Source of the DNA: Myxococcales bacterium
GTDB lineage: Bacteria; Myxococcota_A; UBA9042
NCBI GenBank assembly: GCA_023954815.1
Contig: JAGSHB010000038.1
Coordinates: 1-38,610, forward strand
Direction of reading: 5' to 3'
DNA length: 38,610 nt
Shown here: one piece after another, positions 1 to 8,686 of the stretch
Layout: every line of letters starts with the position of its first letter
How positions within the stretch are numbered: position 1 is the first letter of the stretch
Notes under the pieces: generated by a model
Database searches by the model: none
Seen by the model: only the letters and a program-made list of their open reading frames with translations
Told to the model about the DNA's origin: nothing
Position numbers and translations under genes: made by a program

Positions 1-36
1 ATCATCCGCAGCTCCTGCGCACCCAAGCTCGCTGCG

Positions 37-1968
37 CTACCTGGTAGCGCGCTTGGCGATGCGCTCTTTTTCTTCGGTGCGCAGCTGCTGCTGACCACGA
101 AGGCAGACATCCAGCAATCGCAACACCCGTGGCCGCAATACACCATCCTTGTCGTGGGCAAGGGCCCGACCTAGATGCGTAAACGCGTTTTCAAAATGCC
201 CGCGTTCAGCGTCGACAAATGCCAGGCTGAAGTGAGCGTGGGGGTCGTTGGGGTTGACCTCCAGGGCGAAAACATAGGCCTGCCGCGCTGAATTGCGATC
301 ACCATTGGCCCACAACGCGTCGCCGTAGACGACCCAGAGGTCCGGGCTGTACTCGGAATTGAGGCTGACGCCACGCCGAGCGAGTAGGACCGCCAGCTGT
401 GGATCGAGACCACCAGACAAGGCCCGACGCGCAGACTCGGCCATGAGCGCCCAGTTGTCGGTCTCGATATTCAACGCCGTGCGATACAGATCCAACGCCG
501 CGCTGACGTCCTTTTCGGCCCGGGCAGCAGCGACCAAGTTCTCCATTTCAGCGAAGGTCTGTGCGTCGTACAGCGTCTGGAAAGCGGCAACAGTCTCCGG
601 CAATTCAGCGCGGCACAACATGCGGGAGGCCTGATGGCGCGGCCCATCCGTCGCCGGGGCGATGCAGCGCAAACCTGCGTCCTTGTCGTCCGCGCCGGCG
701 GCAAACCAATCGTCGAGCTCGACCATGTTGACGCCAGAAGCAGCGGTCGGGCCGTAGTGACTGTAGGTACGCGGGACCGCCGCGATGGCGGCCGTGGTGA
801 GGCCCACGTCACGGACCAGCGCGAGTCCGGTCGGCGCGAGCGCATGGGTGATACGAGCTGCAACCCGCAGCGCACCGCCGGAATGACAAGCGACCGTACC
901 GTCTTTTAGCAGCTCGTGATCTGGGCCCAACTCCCCTTCAATGCGGTCAGCGAGCCGCTCCAGTGTGGGCAAGTCGGGGTGTGTGCTCAGATCCACCGGG
1001 AAGGTCCGCAGCTCGACTTCTGTAAGCGGAAATAGCGCTGCAACCGCCCGAAAATCGCCCTCTGCGATGGATTTGCGCAAGCCGCCAATGTCCAGCGGGG
1101 TGTAGACAGGCATACGGTCGGGCTGTGCCAGCCACGTGCGCGCGAGCACGGCGCTCCACGTCTTGTCGGCAGCGCGGCGGAACAGGTCCATGGGCATCAG
1201 ATCGAGCACATAATTGGCGAATACGGCGTGCATCTGACCGCGCATATCGGAGGCGTCACCGCCGGCGAGCGGCAGGAAGATACCGGGCTCAAAGGCGCTC
1301 ATCCGGCCGAGCTGGACCTTGTCGATGTGGTCGGCAAAGAGCTTACGCTTCGCCGCCATCTCCAACACACCGCGGCTCACGTCGGTCGCGTAGACGACGA
1401 GGCGGTCGTACCAGTCCTGCCCACCGGCGGTGCAGTAGGCTAGGAGACGATCGAGGAAAAAGCGCAGGTGTAGGCCGGTGCCCATCCCCAATTCGACAAC
1501 CACGATTTCGGCGGGCAGGTCATCGCCCTGGGCTTGGCACCACGCGATGAACACTTCGGCGTTGCGCCGCGAGATGGCGCCGTTGTCGTGAGCGAGGTTC
1601 GGCACTCGCTGCTCGGTGAACAGCCGCTCGGCCTGCCACGCCCAGGTCTGCAATCCGGCGCGCCAATCGAGGCACTGGCCCATCGGGGTCCAATCTTCCA
1701 GTAGCAGGGCGCCATCGTCGGCTTGATCCGGCGTGGTGGGGAGCCCAGAGACACCAGCGGGCGCAGGTTGCGCCGCGGCGGAGGTCGACTCAGCGGTCGA
1801 CTCAGCGGCGGCACCTGCGGCTACAGCATCGGCAGCGCCTGGCTCATCCGCTGCTTTTTCGCTGGATTCCTTGGCCTTTTTGGGCTTTGCGGCCTTGCTG
1901 CGCTTGGCGGGCTTGCGCTTGCTCGCAGGCGCAGTGGTGGTCTTCTTGGGGCCCTTTTTCGTCGCCAT
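37..1968 (-). CDS. SAM-dependent methyltransferase-like protein with C-terminal TPR region
   Basis: The predicted protein has 643 residues. Residues 1-75 are Lys/Ala/Pro-rich and probably disordered. Residues 157-164 (VVELGMGTG region) match motif I of class I SAM-dependent methyltransferases, and an acidic residue follows the next strand (YATDVS, about residue 196), as expected for ribose binding. The last 110 residues are helical and alanine-rich with TPR-like spacing (NPNDPHAHFSLAFVDAERG), suggesting a protein-binding tail. I chose the ATG at 1968 because AGAGAGG lies just upstream; the reading frame stays open to 2211 but that stretch looks non-coding. The substrate is unknown. The core slightly resembles MidA/NDUFAF7-type methyltransferases, but I cannot confirm this. 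The fold call is fairly secure, the activity less so. Confidence 0.72.
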   Translation of the reverse strand: MATKKGPKKTTTAPASKRKPAKRSKAAKPKKAKESSEKAADEPGAADAVAAGAAAESTAESTSAAAQPAPAGVSGLPTTPDQADDGALLLEDWTPMGQCLDWRAGLQTWAWQAERLFTEQRVPNLAHDNGAISRRNAEVFIAWCQAQGDDLPAEIVVVELGMGTGLHLRFFLDRLLAYCTAGGQDWYDRLVVYATDVSRGVLEMAAKRKLFADHIDKVQLGRMSAFEPGIFLPLAGGDASDMRGQMHAVFANYVLDLMPMDLFRRAADKTWSAVLARTWLAQPDRMPVYTPLDIGGLRKSIAEGDFRAVAALFPLTEVELRTFPVDLSTHPDLPTLERLADRIEGELGPDHELLKDGTVACHSGGALRVAARITHALAPTGLALVRDVGLTTAAIAAVPRTYSHYGPTAASGVNMVELDDWFAAGADDKDAGLRCIAPATDGPRHQASRMLCRAELPETVAAFQTLYDAQTFAEMENLVAAARAEKDVSAALDLYRTALNIETDNWALMAESARRALSGGLDPQLAVLLARRGVSLNSEYSPDLWVVYGDALWANGDRNSARQAYVFALEVNPNDPHAHFSLAFVDAERGHFENAFTHLGRALAHDKDGVLRPRVLRLLDVCLRGQQQLRTEEKERIAKRATR

Positions 1969-2109
1969 GGCGGCCTCTCTGGGTGATCGACAAAAGTCGA
2001 CGCGTGCTGTGGTGCCCAGCGTTGTAGCAGATGGCGGCTGCGTCGGCACCTGTGGCTCATGTGACGGCCGTCGGCCATGCCGTTCACGCCATTCTGATTG
2101 ACGTTGCTG

Positions 2110-2121
2110 TAGACTGCGAAC
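2110..2121 (+). promoter_or_regulatory. Possible -10 element placing transcription start at the ATG (leaderless)
   Basis: TAGACT at 2110-2115 matches four of six bases of the TATAAT consensus and is followed by six bases, then the ATG at 2122. No Shine-Dalgarno sequence precedes that ATG. Transcription from this element would start at or next to the A of the start codon. No good -35 element is visible at 17 bases spacing. Confidence 0.3.
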
Positions 2122-2547
2122 ATGAAAGAGCCCAAGACACATCAGACCGAAGAGAGTCCGCAGGCATTTGTGGACGCTGTCGCAAATCGCACCCGTCAGG
2201 CGGACGCCCACGTGCTGCTAGCGATGTTTTCGGAGATTACAGGCGCCGAACCTCGCATGTGGGGGCCGTCTATCATCGGCTTTGGGCGCTACACCATGAC
2301 CTACGGTGACGGCCGAGAACGCGACTGGTTGCTCACTGGTTTTTCGCCGCGCAAAGCCAACCTCGTGCTGTACATCATGGACGGCGTAAACCAGCGACCA
2401 GACCTACTGGGCCAATTGGGCAAGCACCGCGTGGGTAAATCCTGTCTGTACATCAACAAGCTCGCCGATGTGGACATGGCGGTGTTGCGCGAACTGATCG
2501 AAGCCGCCACTGCGCGTATGGACGCAAGCCATCCGACCGCACGGTAG
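2122..2547 (+). CDS. DUF1801 domain-containing protein
   Basis: This 141-residue protein has the features of DUF1801 (YdhG/YjbR-like fold): an N-terminal helix, MWGPSIIGFGRYTMTYGDGRERDW at about 53-76, then FSPRKANLVLYI and GKSCLYINKLADVDMAVLRELI near the C-terminus. The length suits a single-domain family member. The family has no firmly established biochemical role, so I assign none. The gene is monocistronic, divergent from the methyltransferase-like gene and convergent with the maf-type gene. There is no ribosome binding site before the ATG, so it may be translated from a leaderless message. Confidence 0.85.
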   Translation: MKEPKTHQTEESPQAFVDAVANRTRQADAHVLLAMFSEITGAEPRMWGPSIIGFGRYTMTYGDGRERDWLLTGFSPRKANLVLYIMDGVNQRPDLLGQLGKHRVGKSCLYINKLADVDMAVLRELIEAATARMDASHPTAR

Positions 2548-2575
2548 TTGAAGCCCGGGCGAGCGCGACTGCCGG

Positions 2576-2593
2576 TGACGCCCGACGGCGTCA
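2576..2593. terminator. Short stem-loop between convergent genes
   Basis: A perfect 7-bp inverted repeat (TGACGCC / GGCGTCA) with a 4-base loop lies in the 47-base gap between two convergent genes. There is no T tract on either side, so a bidirectional terminator role is only suggested by position. Confidence 0.3.
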
Positions 2594-2594
2594 A

Positions 2595-3206
2595 TCAGGC
2601 ACCGGACCACGCTTGGCGCAGCAGCTGCCCCAGGGCAATCATCGGCAACCCTTCAATGCTGGTGGGATCGTTCGCCTCGATGCGGTCGATCAGCCACGGC
2701 GCTGCCCGCTCGATCTTGTAGGAGCCAGCGCAATCCCACGTCTCGTCTTGCTGCACAATGGCCTCAGCCTCGCTCACCGAAAACGCGCGCATCGTGATCC
2801 GCACGGACTCGGCCGCTTCCAGCAAACGCCCACCCGGAACGGCCAGCGCCACGGCGGTGAACAGCTCGTGGGTGCGACTCGACAGGCGCATGAGTTGCGC
2901 CACGGCGGCTTCAGGCGTGCCCGGCTTGCCGATCAACTCGGCTTGGCCGGCCTCACCGCTGAGCACGACACCCTGGTCGGCCCCGATGATCCAGGTCTCA
3001 CTGAAGCCATCCATCTCTTGCAGCGCGCAGGCCTTGAACGCGGCCCGCAGCGCGATGGTCTGGCGCGGGGTGTCGGCGACGATAACCGTCTCGTCGATCG
3101 GCGACGCCATGGCCTCAAATGGAATCCCAAAGCGTTCGAGTTGGGCCCGTCGATAGCGAGATTCGGAAGCCAAGATCAGCGGCGCGGGCAAGTCGATTAG
3201 GCTCAT
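2595..3206 (-). CDS. yceF: Maf/YceF-type nucleoside triphosphate pyrophosphatase
   Basis: The 203-residue protein begins with the Maf signature LILASESRYRR (about 10-20), followed by SPIDET, IIGADQGVVL and WDCAGSYKIE. In the Maf family these form the nucleotide pocket and the catalytic Asp/Lys/Glu set. The ADQ and CAGSYK versions resemble YceF, which hydrolyses 7-methyl-GTP, more than dTTP/UTP-type Maf; that subfamily call comes from recall of motifs. It would act as a cytosolic house-cleaning enzyme. I chose the ATG at 3206, three residues before the conserved strand, with GAGG upstream; in-frame ATGs at 3248 and 3266 would add a tail unusual for the family. It follows hutH by 87 bases on the same strand and may be co-transcribed. 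Confidence 0.88.
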   Translation of the reverse strand: MSLIDLPAPLILASESRYRRAQLERFGIPFEAMASPIDETVIVADTPRQTIALRAAFKACALQEMDGFSETWIIGADQGVVLSGEAGQAELIGKPGTPEAAVAQLMRLSSRTHELFTAVALAVPGGRLLEAAESVRITMRAFSVSEAEAIVQQDETWDCAGSYKIERAAPWLIDRIEANDPTSIEGLPMIALGQLLRQAWSGA

Positions 3207-3293
3207 GGGGGCCTCATTTATCAGGGAGAAAGCAGCTGGGGCGCTCATAGCCGCCAGCTGGTGCACATTGCGAGTGCGCGAAGAGAGAGGCTG

Positions 3294-4853
3294 CTACCGA
3301 ACGCCGACAACGGCGGTCACGGCGGCCTCGAGACGACCCGATCGCATGAGCTCTGCCACCGCCTCCATCTCTTCGTACATGACCCGATCTTGGGCCAGAA
3401 ACGGCATCACCTCGCGGATGGCATCGACGGCCGCGCGACTCGCCGGGCTGGGCTCGGTCGGGGCGCGCAGATCGATGGCCTGGGCGGCACAGAGCAGCTC
3501 GATAGCGACGACGCGCTCCACATTTTCGACGACATCCATAAAGCGCCGGGCAGCGATGGGCCCCATGGAGACGTGGTCTTCCCGGCTGGCGCTCGATGGA
3601 ATGCTGTCGACCGATGCCGGCATGGACAGCCCCTTGCACTCACTGACCAACGCCGTCGCCGTCACCTGGGCGATCATCAAGCCCGAGTTGAGGCCCGACT
3701 CACGGGTGAGAAAGGGCGGCAGGCCATTGTTGAGGTGGGGATTGACCATCTGTTCGACCCGCCGCTCGCTGATCGAGCCGAGGCTGGTCAGGCTGATGCG
3801 CGCGAAGTCACAGACGGCGGCGACGGGCATGCCGTGGAAGTTGCCGCCCGACAAGACCGCGCCCTCCGGCACATCGCCATCGTCATCGCCTGGGAAGATC
3901 AGCGGGTTATCTGTGACCGAATCCACCTCGATCTCCAGCACCGAGCGCACGTGGGCCAGCGTGTCGCGCGTCGCGCCGTGGACCTGAGGAATGCAGCGCA
4001 TGGAGTAGGGATCTTGCACCTTGTCGCAGTCGGCATGGCTGGCGTTGAGCGGGCTGTCTGCGCACAAACGGCGCAGGTTATCAGCCACAATCTCCTGGCC
4101 GGCATGGCGCCGAAGACGCTGAATTCTCGGGTCAAAAGCCGTCACCGAGCCGAGCATCGCGTCGATGGTCATGGCCCCGGCGATATCGACCGCTCGGCAC
4201 AGCCGCTCCGCTCTGTCCTGCGCCACGATGGCGATGGCCGTCATCACCTGCGTGCCGTTGATCAGGCAGAGGCCCTCTTTCGCTTCCAGCACCACGGGCG
4301 CAATGCCCAGCTCACTGAGCACCTCGCTTGCTGGCCGCAGCCGCCCCTGATACTCGCACTTTCCTTCACCGATCAACGTCAGGGCGAGGTGCGCCAACGG
4401 GGCCAAATCTCCCGAGGCGCCGACGCTGCCCTGGCACGGAATGAGCGGATGCACACCCGCATTGAGCAGATCGATGAGTTGGTCGATCACCCGTTGGCGG
4501 ACCCCCGAATGGCCAGCCGACAGCACCTGGGCACGCAGCAGCATGGCGAGACGCACTACGGCTTGCGGCAAGGGCGCGCCAACCCCGGTGGCGTGGGATC
4601 GCACCAGATTGAGTTGCAGCTGCCGCAGCTGGTCCAGATCGATCCGCACCTCTGCCAACGCACCAAATCCGGTGTTGATGCCGTAGTGCGCGTGACCATC
4701 GTTCAGGCTGGCGTCCACGACCCCGCGCGCATCGGCGATACGGCTCACCGCGGCAGGAGACAACGCGACCGTGGCCCGTTGCTGCGCGACCGCGAGACAG
4801 GCCGCCAGACTGAGCTGTTCACCGACCATTACAGCTGACATTTGGTGCGCCAT
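3294..4853 (-). CDS. hutH: Histidine ammonia-lyase
   Basis: This 519-residue enzyme (family typical about 510) deaminates L-histidine to urocanate and ammonia. The Ala-Ser-Gly triad that cyclises into the MIO cofactor is at about 146-148 (GSVGASGDLAPLAH), and the catalytic Tyr is in HYGINTGFG (about 57). Ser-His in NLVRSHATGVG (about 86-87) and the Glu in REDHVSMG favour histidine over tyrosine or phenylalanine. The ATG at 4853 has a strong GGGGAGG upstream and fits the family N-terminus. No hutU, hutI or hutG is nearby, so the rest of the degradation pathway must lie elsewhere or be absent. It is divergent from dut and upstream of the yceF-like gene. Confidence 0.95.
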   Translation of the reverse strand: MAHQMSAVMVGEQLSLAACLAVAQQRATVALSPAAVSRIADARGVVDASLNDGHAHYGINTGFGALAEVRIDLDQLRQLQLNLVRSHATGVGAPLPQAVVRLAMLLRAQVLSAGHSGVRQRVIDQLIDLLNAGVHPLIPCQGSVGASGDLAPLAHLALTLIGEGKCEYQGRLRPASEVLSELGIAPVVLEAKEGLCLINGTQVMTAIAIVAQDRAERLCRAVDIAGAMTIDAMLGSVTAFDPRIQRLRRHAGQEIVADNLRRLCADSPLNASHADCDKVQDPYSMRCIPQVHGATRDTLAHVRSVLEIEVDSVTDNPLIFPGDDDGDVPEGAVLSGGNFHGMPVAAVCDFARISLTSLGSISERRVEQMVNPHLNNGLPPFLTRESGLNSGLMIAQVTATALVSECKGLSMPASVDSIPSSASREDHVSMGPIAARRFMDVVENVERVVAIELLCAAQAIDLRAPTEPSPASRAAVDAIREVMPFLAQDRVMYEEMEAVAELMRSGRLEAAVTAVVGVR

Positions 4854-4919
4854 GGCCGCCTCCCCAGGGGTGTTGAGCCCGGTTGATACCACCGGTTGAT
4901 CAGGGATTCGACCCCCTAT

Positions 4920-4947
4920 TTGCATGGGCGATGCTGTGCCCTACAGT
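4920..4947 (+). promoter_or_regulatory. Candidate promoter for dut
   Basis: TTGCAT (4920-4925) and TACAGT (4942-4947) are separated by 16 bases in the intergenic region between hutH and dut. This would give a leader of about 20 bases carrying the GAGGAG ribosome binding site. The -10 matches four of six consensus bases and the -35 only three, so the call is modest. Confidence 0.38.
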
Positions 4948-4973
4948 GCGCCCTAAACGAGGAGACGCCGCCT

Positions 4974-5429
4974 ATGACGACCGTTCAAATTCAGCGCCTG
5001 CACCCTGAGCGCGATGCCGATTTGCCGTTGCCGCGCTACATGACGCCAGGAGCGGCCGGTGCCGACGTCGTGGCAGCCAACGAGAGCCCGATCGTGCTGG
5101 GTCCGCTCGCCCGCGTCGCTGTCCCCACGGGCCTGGCCCTGGCGATTCCCGCTGGGTGGGAGGCGCAGGTGCGGCCGCGTTCGGGCAACGCACTGAAAAA
5201 GGGCCTCACCGTGGTCAACTCGCCCGGCACCATCGACAGCGACTACCGAGGCGAGGTGGGGGTACTCCTGGTCAACCTCAGTGACAAGCCGGTTCAGATC
5301 ACCCGCGGCGATCGCATCTGCCAGCTGGTCTTCGCCCAGGCCCCCCAAGTCACCCTGACGGAAGTCGTCACGCTCGACGATACGAAACGGGGTGCCGGCG
5401 GGTTTGGCTCCACTGGGCTGTCGCAGTAG
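4974..5429 (+). CDS. dut: Deoxyuridine 5'-triphosphate nucleotidohydrolase (dUTPase)
   Basis: A 151-residue trimeric-type dUTPase, the normal bacterial size. It hydrolyses dUTP to dUMP and pyrophosphate, limiting uracil in DNA and supplying dTMP synthesis. The conserved motifs appear in order: PGAAGADV (motif 1), RPRSGNALKKG (2), NSPGTIDSDYRGE with the catalytic Asp (3), RGDRICQLVF (4) and the C-terminal glycine-rich RGAGGFGSTG (5), which closes over the nucleotide. The ATG at 4974 has GAGGAG upstream; the frame is open to 4896 but lacks a better start. Confidence 0.97.
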   Translation: MTTVQIQRLHPERDADLPLPRYMTPGAAGADVVAANESPIVLGPLARVAVPTGLALAIPAGWEAQVRPRSGNALKKGLTVVNSPGTIDSDYRGEVGVLLVNLSDKPVQITRGDRICQLVFAQAPQVTLTEVVTLDDTKRGAGGFGSTGLSQ

Positions 5430-5560
5430 TCGTCCGTACAGTCGATTGGCGCCCAAAGCCCCGCAACATCGGCCTCACAGCGCGAAACCGACTTGCTCCC
5501 ACCTCGCCCAGGTGATTTGCTACCGGTCACCCAAACCACCTGAACCTCCCTTGTCTGCCC

Positions 5561-8554
5561 ATGCGCACGAATCCACCATCAGCGCGCCAACGCTTCTTCG
5601 GTTTGTGGCGTCAGCCCGTAAGCCATCCTGTCGCGCTTGGGTTCTTGGCCCTGTTCGGCACCGGCTGCGTCATGGCACTCACGAACACGACCCTGCGCAA
5701 GGCGCCGTTGTCCGTCGATGTCGGAGTCATGCTGGTGTCGGTCAGCGTCGTCATCGTCGCGACTCAATGGTGGCTGTACCTGCTGCTTGATCGCTTGGCC
5801 AAGTCGGGGACCTGGCGTGGTTTGATCGCCGCTGCGACGTCGCTGGCGATGGCCGCGCTGCTCAGAGTCGATGTATTGAGTCACCAGACCTTTGGTACTC
5901 ACCTCAATCTGGCCCAGGTGCGCCAGATGGCAGAATCCGTGATCGCTGGTGAGGTGGCCGTGCCGATGGATTTGGCCGTCGGTTTGGGCGCGGCTACCGC
6001 GATCTGGTTTTTTGCCATCCCGCCGCTGCTCGCCATCTTCAGCCGCCGCGATGTGGTGCTGGAAGCGGGCCACGGTCCCAGGCGTGTCTATGTCGAACTG
6101 ACGCTGCTCGCGCTCATGCTCGTCGCCCTGCGGGGGTTGGTCGTCGACAGCGCAGCGCCTGAAGTGAAGGCCGTACATAACGTGGTGCCATGGGAGCCGC
6201 CCATCCCAGCGCACGCCACCGCGCCCCTGGGCTGTGCCGCTGCAATTCTCAACCAGGACCTGTCCGACCGCACGGAACTCGCTCAGATGCAGGCCCTCAA
6301 AAAGCAGCAAAAAGCCCGAATTGCTGGGCTCCCCAAGCCAACGAGAACGCCGAATGTGCTGATGGTGCACGTCGAATCTCTCCGCGCCGACATGCTCAAC
6401 GCAACCGATATGCCCAAGCTCTTTGCCCGCAGTCGGAGCTGCTACGTCGCCAAGCATCACTTCTCGTCGGGCAACTCATCGACCATCGGCATGTGGGGCT
6501 TCGTTAGCGGGCTCAACGCGATGTACCACCACGCCACGCGGGAGGCTGCGCTCAAACCGGTGCCGCTCGCCATCTTGGGCAAGCTCGGATACCAGCGAAA
6601 AGTCTGGTTTTCCAAGGATATTCGCGCATGGGACAAGACCTGGGCGCGGCTGTATCAGGGTCGCTCAGAGGGGTACTACCAAGCGAAACGGGGCGCACAA
6701 CTCGCGCAGGAAAAGGAGCTGCTCAGCACGCTGGTCAAGCGAATGGCCGACTGGCCCAAGGCGCAAAAACGCTTCGACATGTTGGTGCTATACGCCAGTC
6801 ATTACCCCTACTATCACCCGGAAGAAACGGCGCCCAATCAACCCGAAGTGGCGGAGGAATTCGGCTTGGAGTCAGGCTGGTCCGAGGAGCAGCGGCCGCA
6901 CCGGGCCAAGATCTTCAATCGCTACAAGAACGCGGTTCGTTTCATCGACGACCAGCTCGCGGAGTTGTTCACAGGGCTGGAGCAGTCAGGTCGGCTTGGC
7001 AACACCATCGTCATGATCGCGGGCGACCACGGTGAAGAGTTCTGGGAGAAGGGGCGATTTGGCCATATTTACGGGCTCAACGACGAGCAGGTGGCCGTTC
7101 CGATGGTCATGTGTGCGCCGGGCAAACAGCCAAAATCGATGTACGAGGTCAGCAGCCACGCCGATCTGATGCCGACGGTCTTTGATTTTATGGGGCTCGG
7201 CAAAGCGACGGCCTGGGCGACCAACGGCAAGTCCCTGCTGACCTTCGACCCAGCGCGGGACTTCGCCATCATCGGCCACGGGCTCATGCACAAGCAGCAC
7301 AACCATCGCTACGCCGTAGTCGGCAGCGGTCTGAAGGTGCATTTTGACAACGTCGGTCGCCTCAAGCCCCTGAGAATCACCGATCCCTACGACGAAGAGC
7401 TGGAGAGCATCCCAGACGACACGGTCGTCGCCCTGCTGCGAAAGGCTGCGGCATCGAAAGACCGGCTGGCGGCGTCCAAGACCAAAGCGACCGCGGCTTC
7501 GAATGGCCGACTTCAGGAGCTGACGACCCTTGCGGCCGCGTTCACCTCCCCCCCTGCGCAGCTTTGGTCGGGGCCTGTGTCGGAGCGCGGCGAGGCTTCC
7601 GCTGCGGAGCTGCGCAAGGTCCACTGGCGCTTGGTGACCTATGGCCCAGGCGGGAAGGAGCGGTCCCAGGTCAATGCCCGCTTCTTGAGCGAGGATGCCC
7701 TGGAAGCTGGCGGTCATCCGACGTGGCACAAGTGGCGCATCACCGGCGAGCAGCTGCTCATCTCCGATCGTCACGCGGCGCCGGTTGCGGTGTTGAGTCG
7801 GCACCCAAGACAGCAGCGTTTGGTGGGTCGCGCGCCGACAGGAGAACTGTTCGTGCTGACCCCGGGCAGTGTCGCTATCGAGTCGCAATTGAGCCCGGTT
7901 TTCTGGCCGAAAAGTCAGCTCTCAGCTTCGATTGGTGCAGGGGACCTCACCGCACAACCCTGGGGATATCGCTGGTTTTTGACCAATGACAACTACGGCG
8001 GCGGCCGCGAGGTGACCTTCTTGCCGAACGGCCGCATCGGCGAAGGCCAGACCAACAACTGGACCTCGTGGCAGCTCGACAAAGGCGCCCTCAAGATCAT
8101 CGACCGGCTCGATCAGCTCGTGGTCAGGTTCGCCTACGACCCCGGCACGCGGCGTCTCGTCGGTCGTACGCGGCGGGGCGAGACCTACACGCTCAATGCG
8201 AAGTGGGATCGCAGCAAAGTGCCGCTGCCCGCCATCTTTTGGCCCGAGGGAACGCAAGCTACGGACCTCGACGTAACCACGCTCACCGCAAAGCCCTGGT
8301 CGTATAGCTATCACGTGCTCACTGGCAAGATGCTCGGCGAGCGGCAGATCACATTCGGCACCGATGGCTCAATTGCAGGCGGTAGGACCGCTTTCTGGCA
8401 TAGCTGGCGACTGAATAAGGGCCGACTCATCCTCCACAACAAGAAGGGCGAGACGGTCTGCACGTTCTCGTTCGACAAGGCCGGAAAGCGCCTGGTGGGT
8501 TGGGGTAAGAGCGGCGATGTCCTGCTGCTAAAACGGCAGAAGATCGGTCAGTAG
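5561..8554 (+). CDS. YejM/LtaS-like membrane sulfatase with triple C-terminal repeat
   Basis: A 997-residue inner-membrane protein. About five transmembrane segments lie at residues 24-40, 53-76, 86-104, 135-160 and 178-195. An extracytoplasmic alkaline-phosphatase-superfamily domain follows (about 262-625). It contains LMVHVESLRADML (metal-binding Glu272), HHFSSGNSSTIGMWGFVSGL (nucleophile region, Thr308 or a nearby Ser), and IAGDHGEEFWEKGRFGH (Asp489, His490). This arrangement resembles YejM/PbgA and LtaS-type phosphoglycerol transferases. Residues about 685-990 hold three related modules of about 85 residues joined by FWP-containing linkers, which those families do not normally have. The start at 5561 has no strong ribosome binding site, but it lies just before the first membrane helix. 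Substrate unknown; a lipid or envelope glycan role is inferred. Confidence 0.85.
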   Translation: MRTNPPSARQRFFGLWRQPVSHPVALGFLALFGTGCVMALTNTTLRKAPLSVDVGVMLVSVSVVIVATQWWLYLLLDRLAKSGTWRGLIAAATSLAMAALLRVDVLSHQTFGTHLNLAQVRQMAESVIAGEVAVPMDLAVGLGAATAIWFFAIPPLLAIFSRRDVVLEAGHGPRRVYVELTLLALMLVALRGLVVDSAAPEVKAVHNVVPWEPPIPAHATAPLGCAAAILNQDLSDRTELAQMQALKKQQKARIAGLPKPTRTPNVLMVHVESLRADMLNATDMPKLFARSRSCYVAKHHFSSGNSSTIGMWGFVSGLNAMYHHATREAALKPVPLAILGKLGYQRKVWFSKDIRAWDKTWARLYQGRSEGYYQAKRGAQLAQEKELLSTLVKRMADWPKAQKRFDMLVLYASHYPYYHPEETAPNQPEVAEEFGLESGWSEEQRPHRAKIFNRYKNAVRFIDDQLAELFTGLEQSGRLGNTIVMIAGDHGEEFWEKGRFGHIYGLNDEQVAVPMVMCAPGKQPKSMYEVSSHADLMPTVFDFMGLGKATAWATNGKSLLTFDPARDFAIIGHGLMHKQHNHRYAVVGSGLKVHFDNVGRLKPLRITDPYDEELESIPDDTVVALLRKAAASKDRLAASKTKATAASNGRLQELTTLAAAFTSPPAQLWSGPVSERGEASAAELRKVHWRLVTYGPGGKERSQVNARFLSEDALEAGGHPTWHKWRITGEQLLISDRHAAPVAVLSRHPRQQRLVGRAPTGELFVLTPGSVAIESQLSPVFWPKSQLSASIGAGDLTAQPWGYRWFLTNDNYGGGREVTFLPNGRIGEGQTNNWTSWQLDKGALKIIDRLDQLVVRFAYDPGTRRLVGRTRRGETYTLNAKWDRSKVPLPAIFWPEGTQATDLDVTTLTAKPWSYSYHVLTGKMLGERQITFGTDGSIAGGRTAFWHSWRLNKGRLILHNKKGETVCTFSFDKAGKRLVGWGKSGDVLLLKRQKIGQ

Positions 8555-8686
8555 GCGGCCGCAAAGTCGTCATGAGCCCGCCGCTGTGATAACCGAGGCT
8601 GCGAGCGCACCGTCGCTGGGCCAACTTGCGAAGCGAGCGGGCGACAACGCGCGCTGTCCTTTCCTCAATCGGAGACTCACCCTCTC

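Noticed and set aside
3261-4838. 525-codon plus-strand open frame
   Set aside because: It is antisense to hutH, whose motifs are complete; the translation is His/Arg/Gln-rich and matches no family. It is a GC-rich shadow frame.
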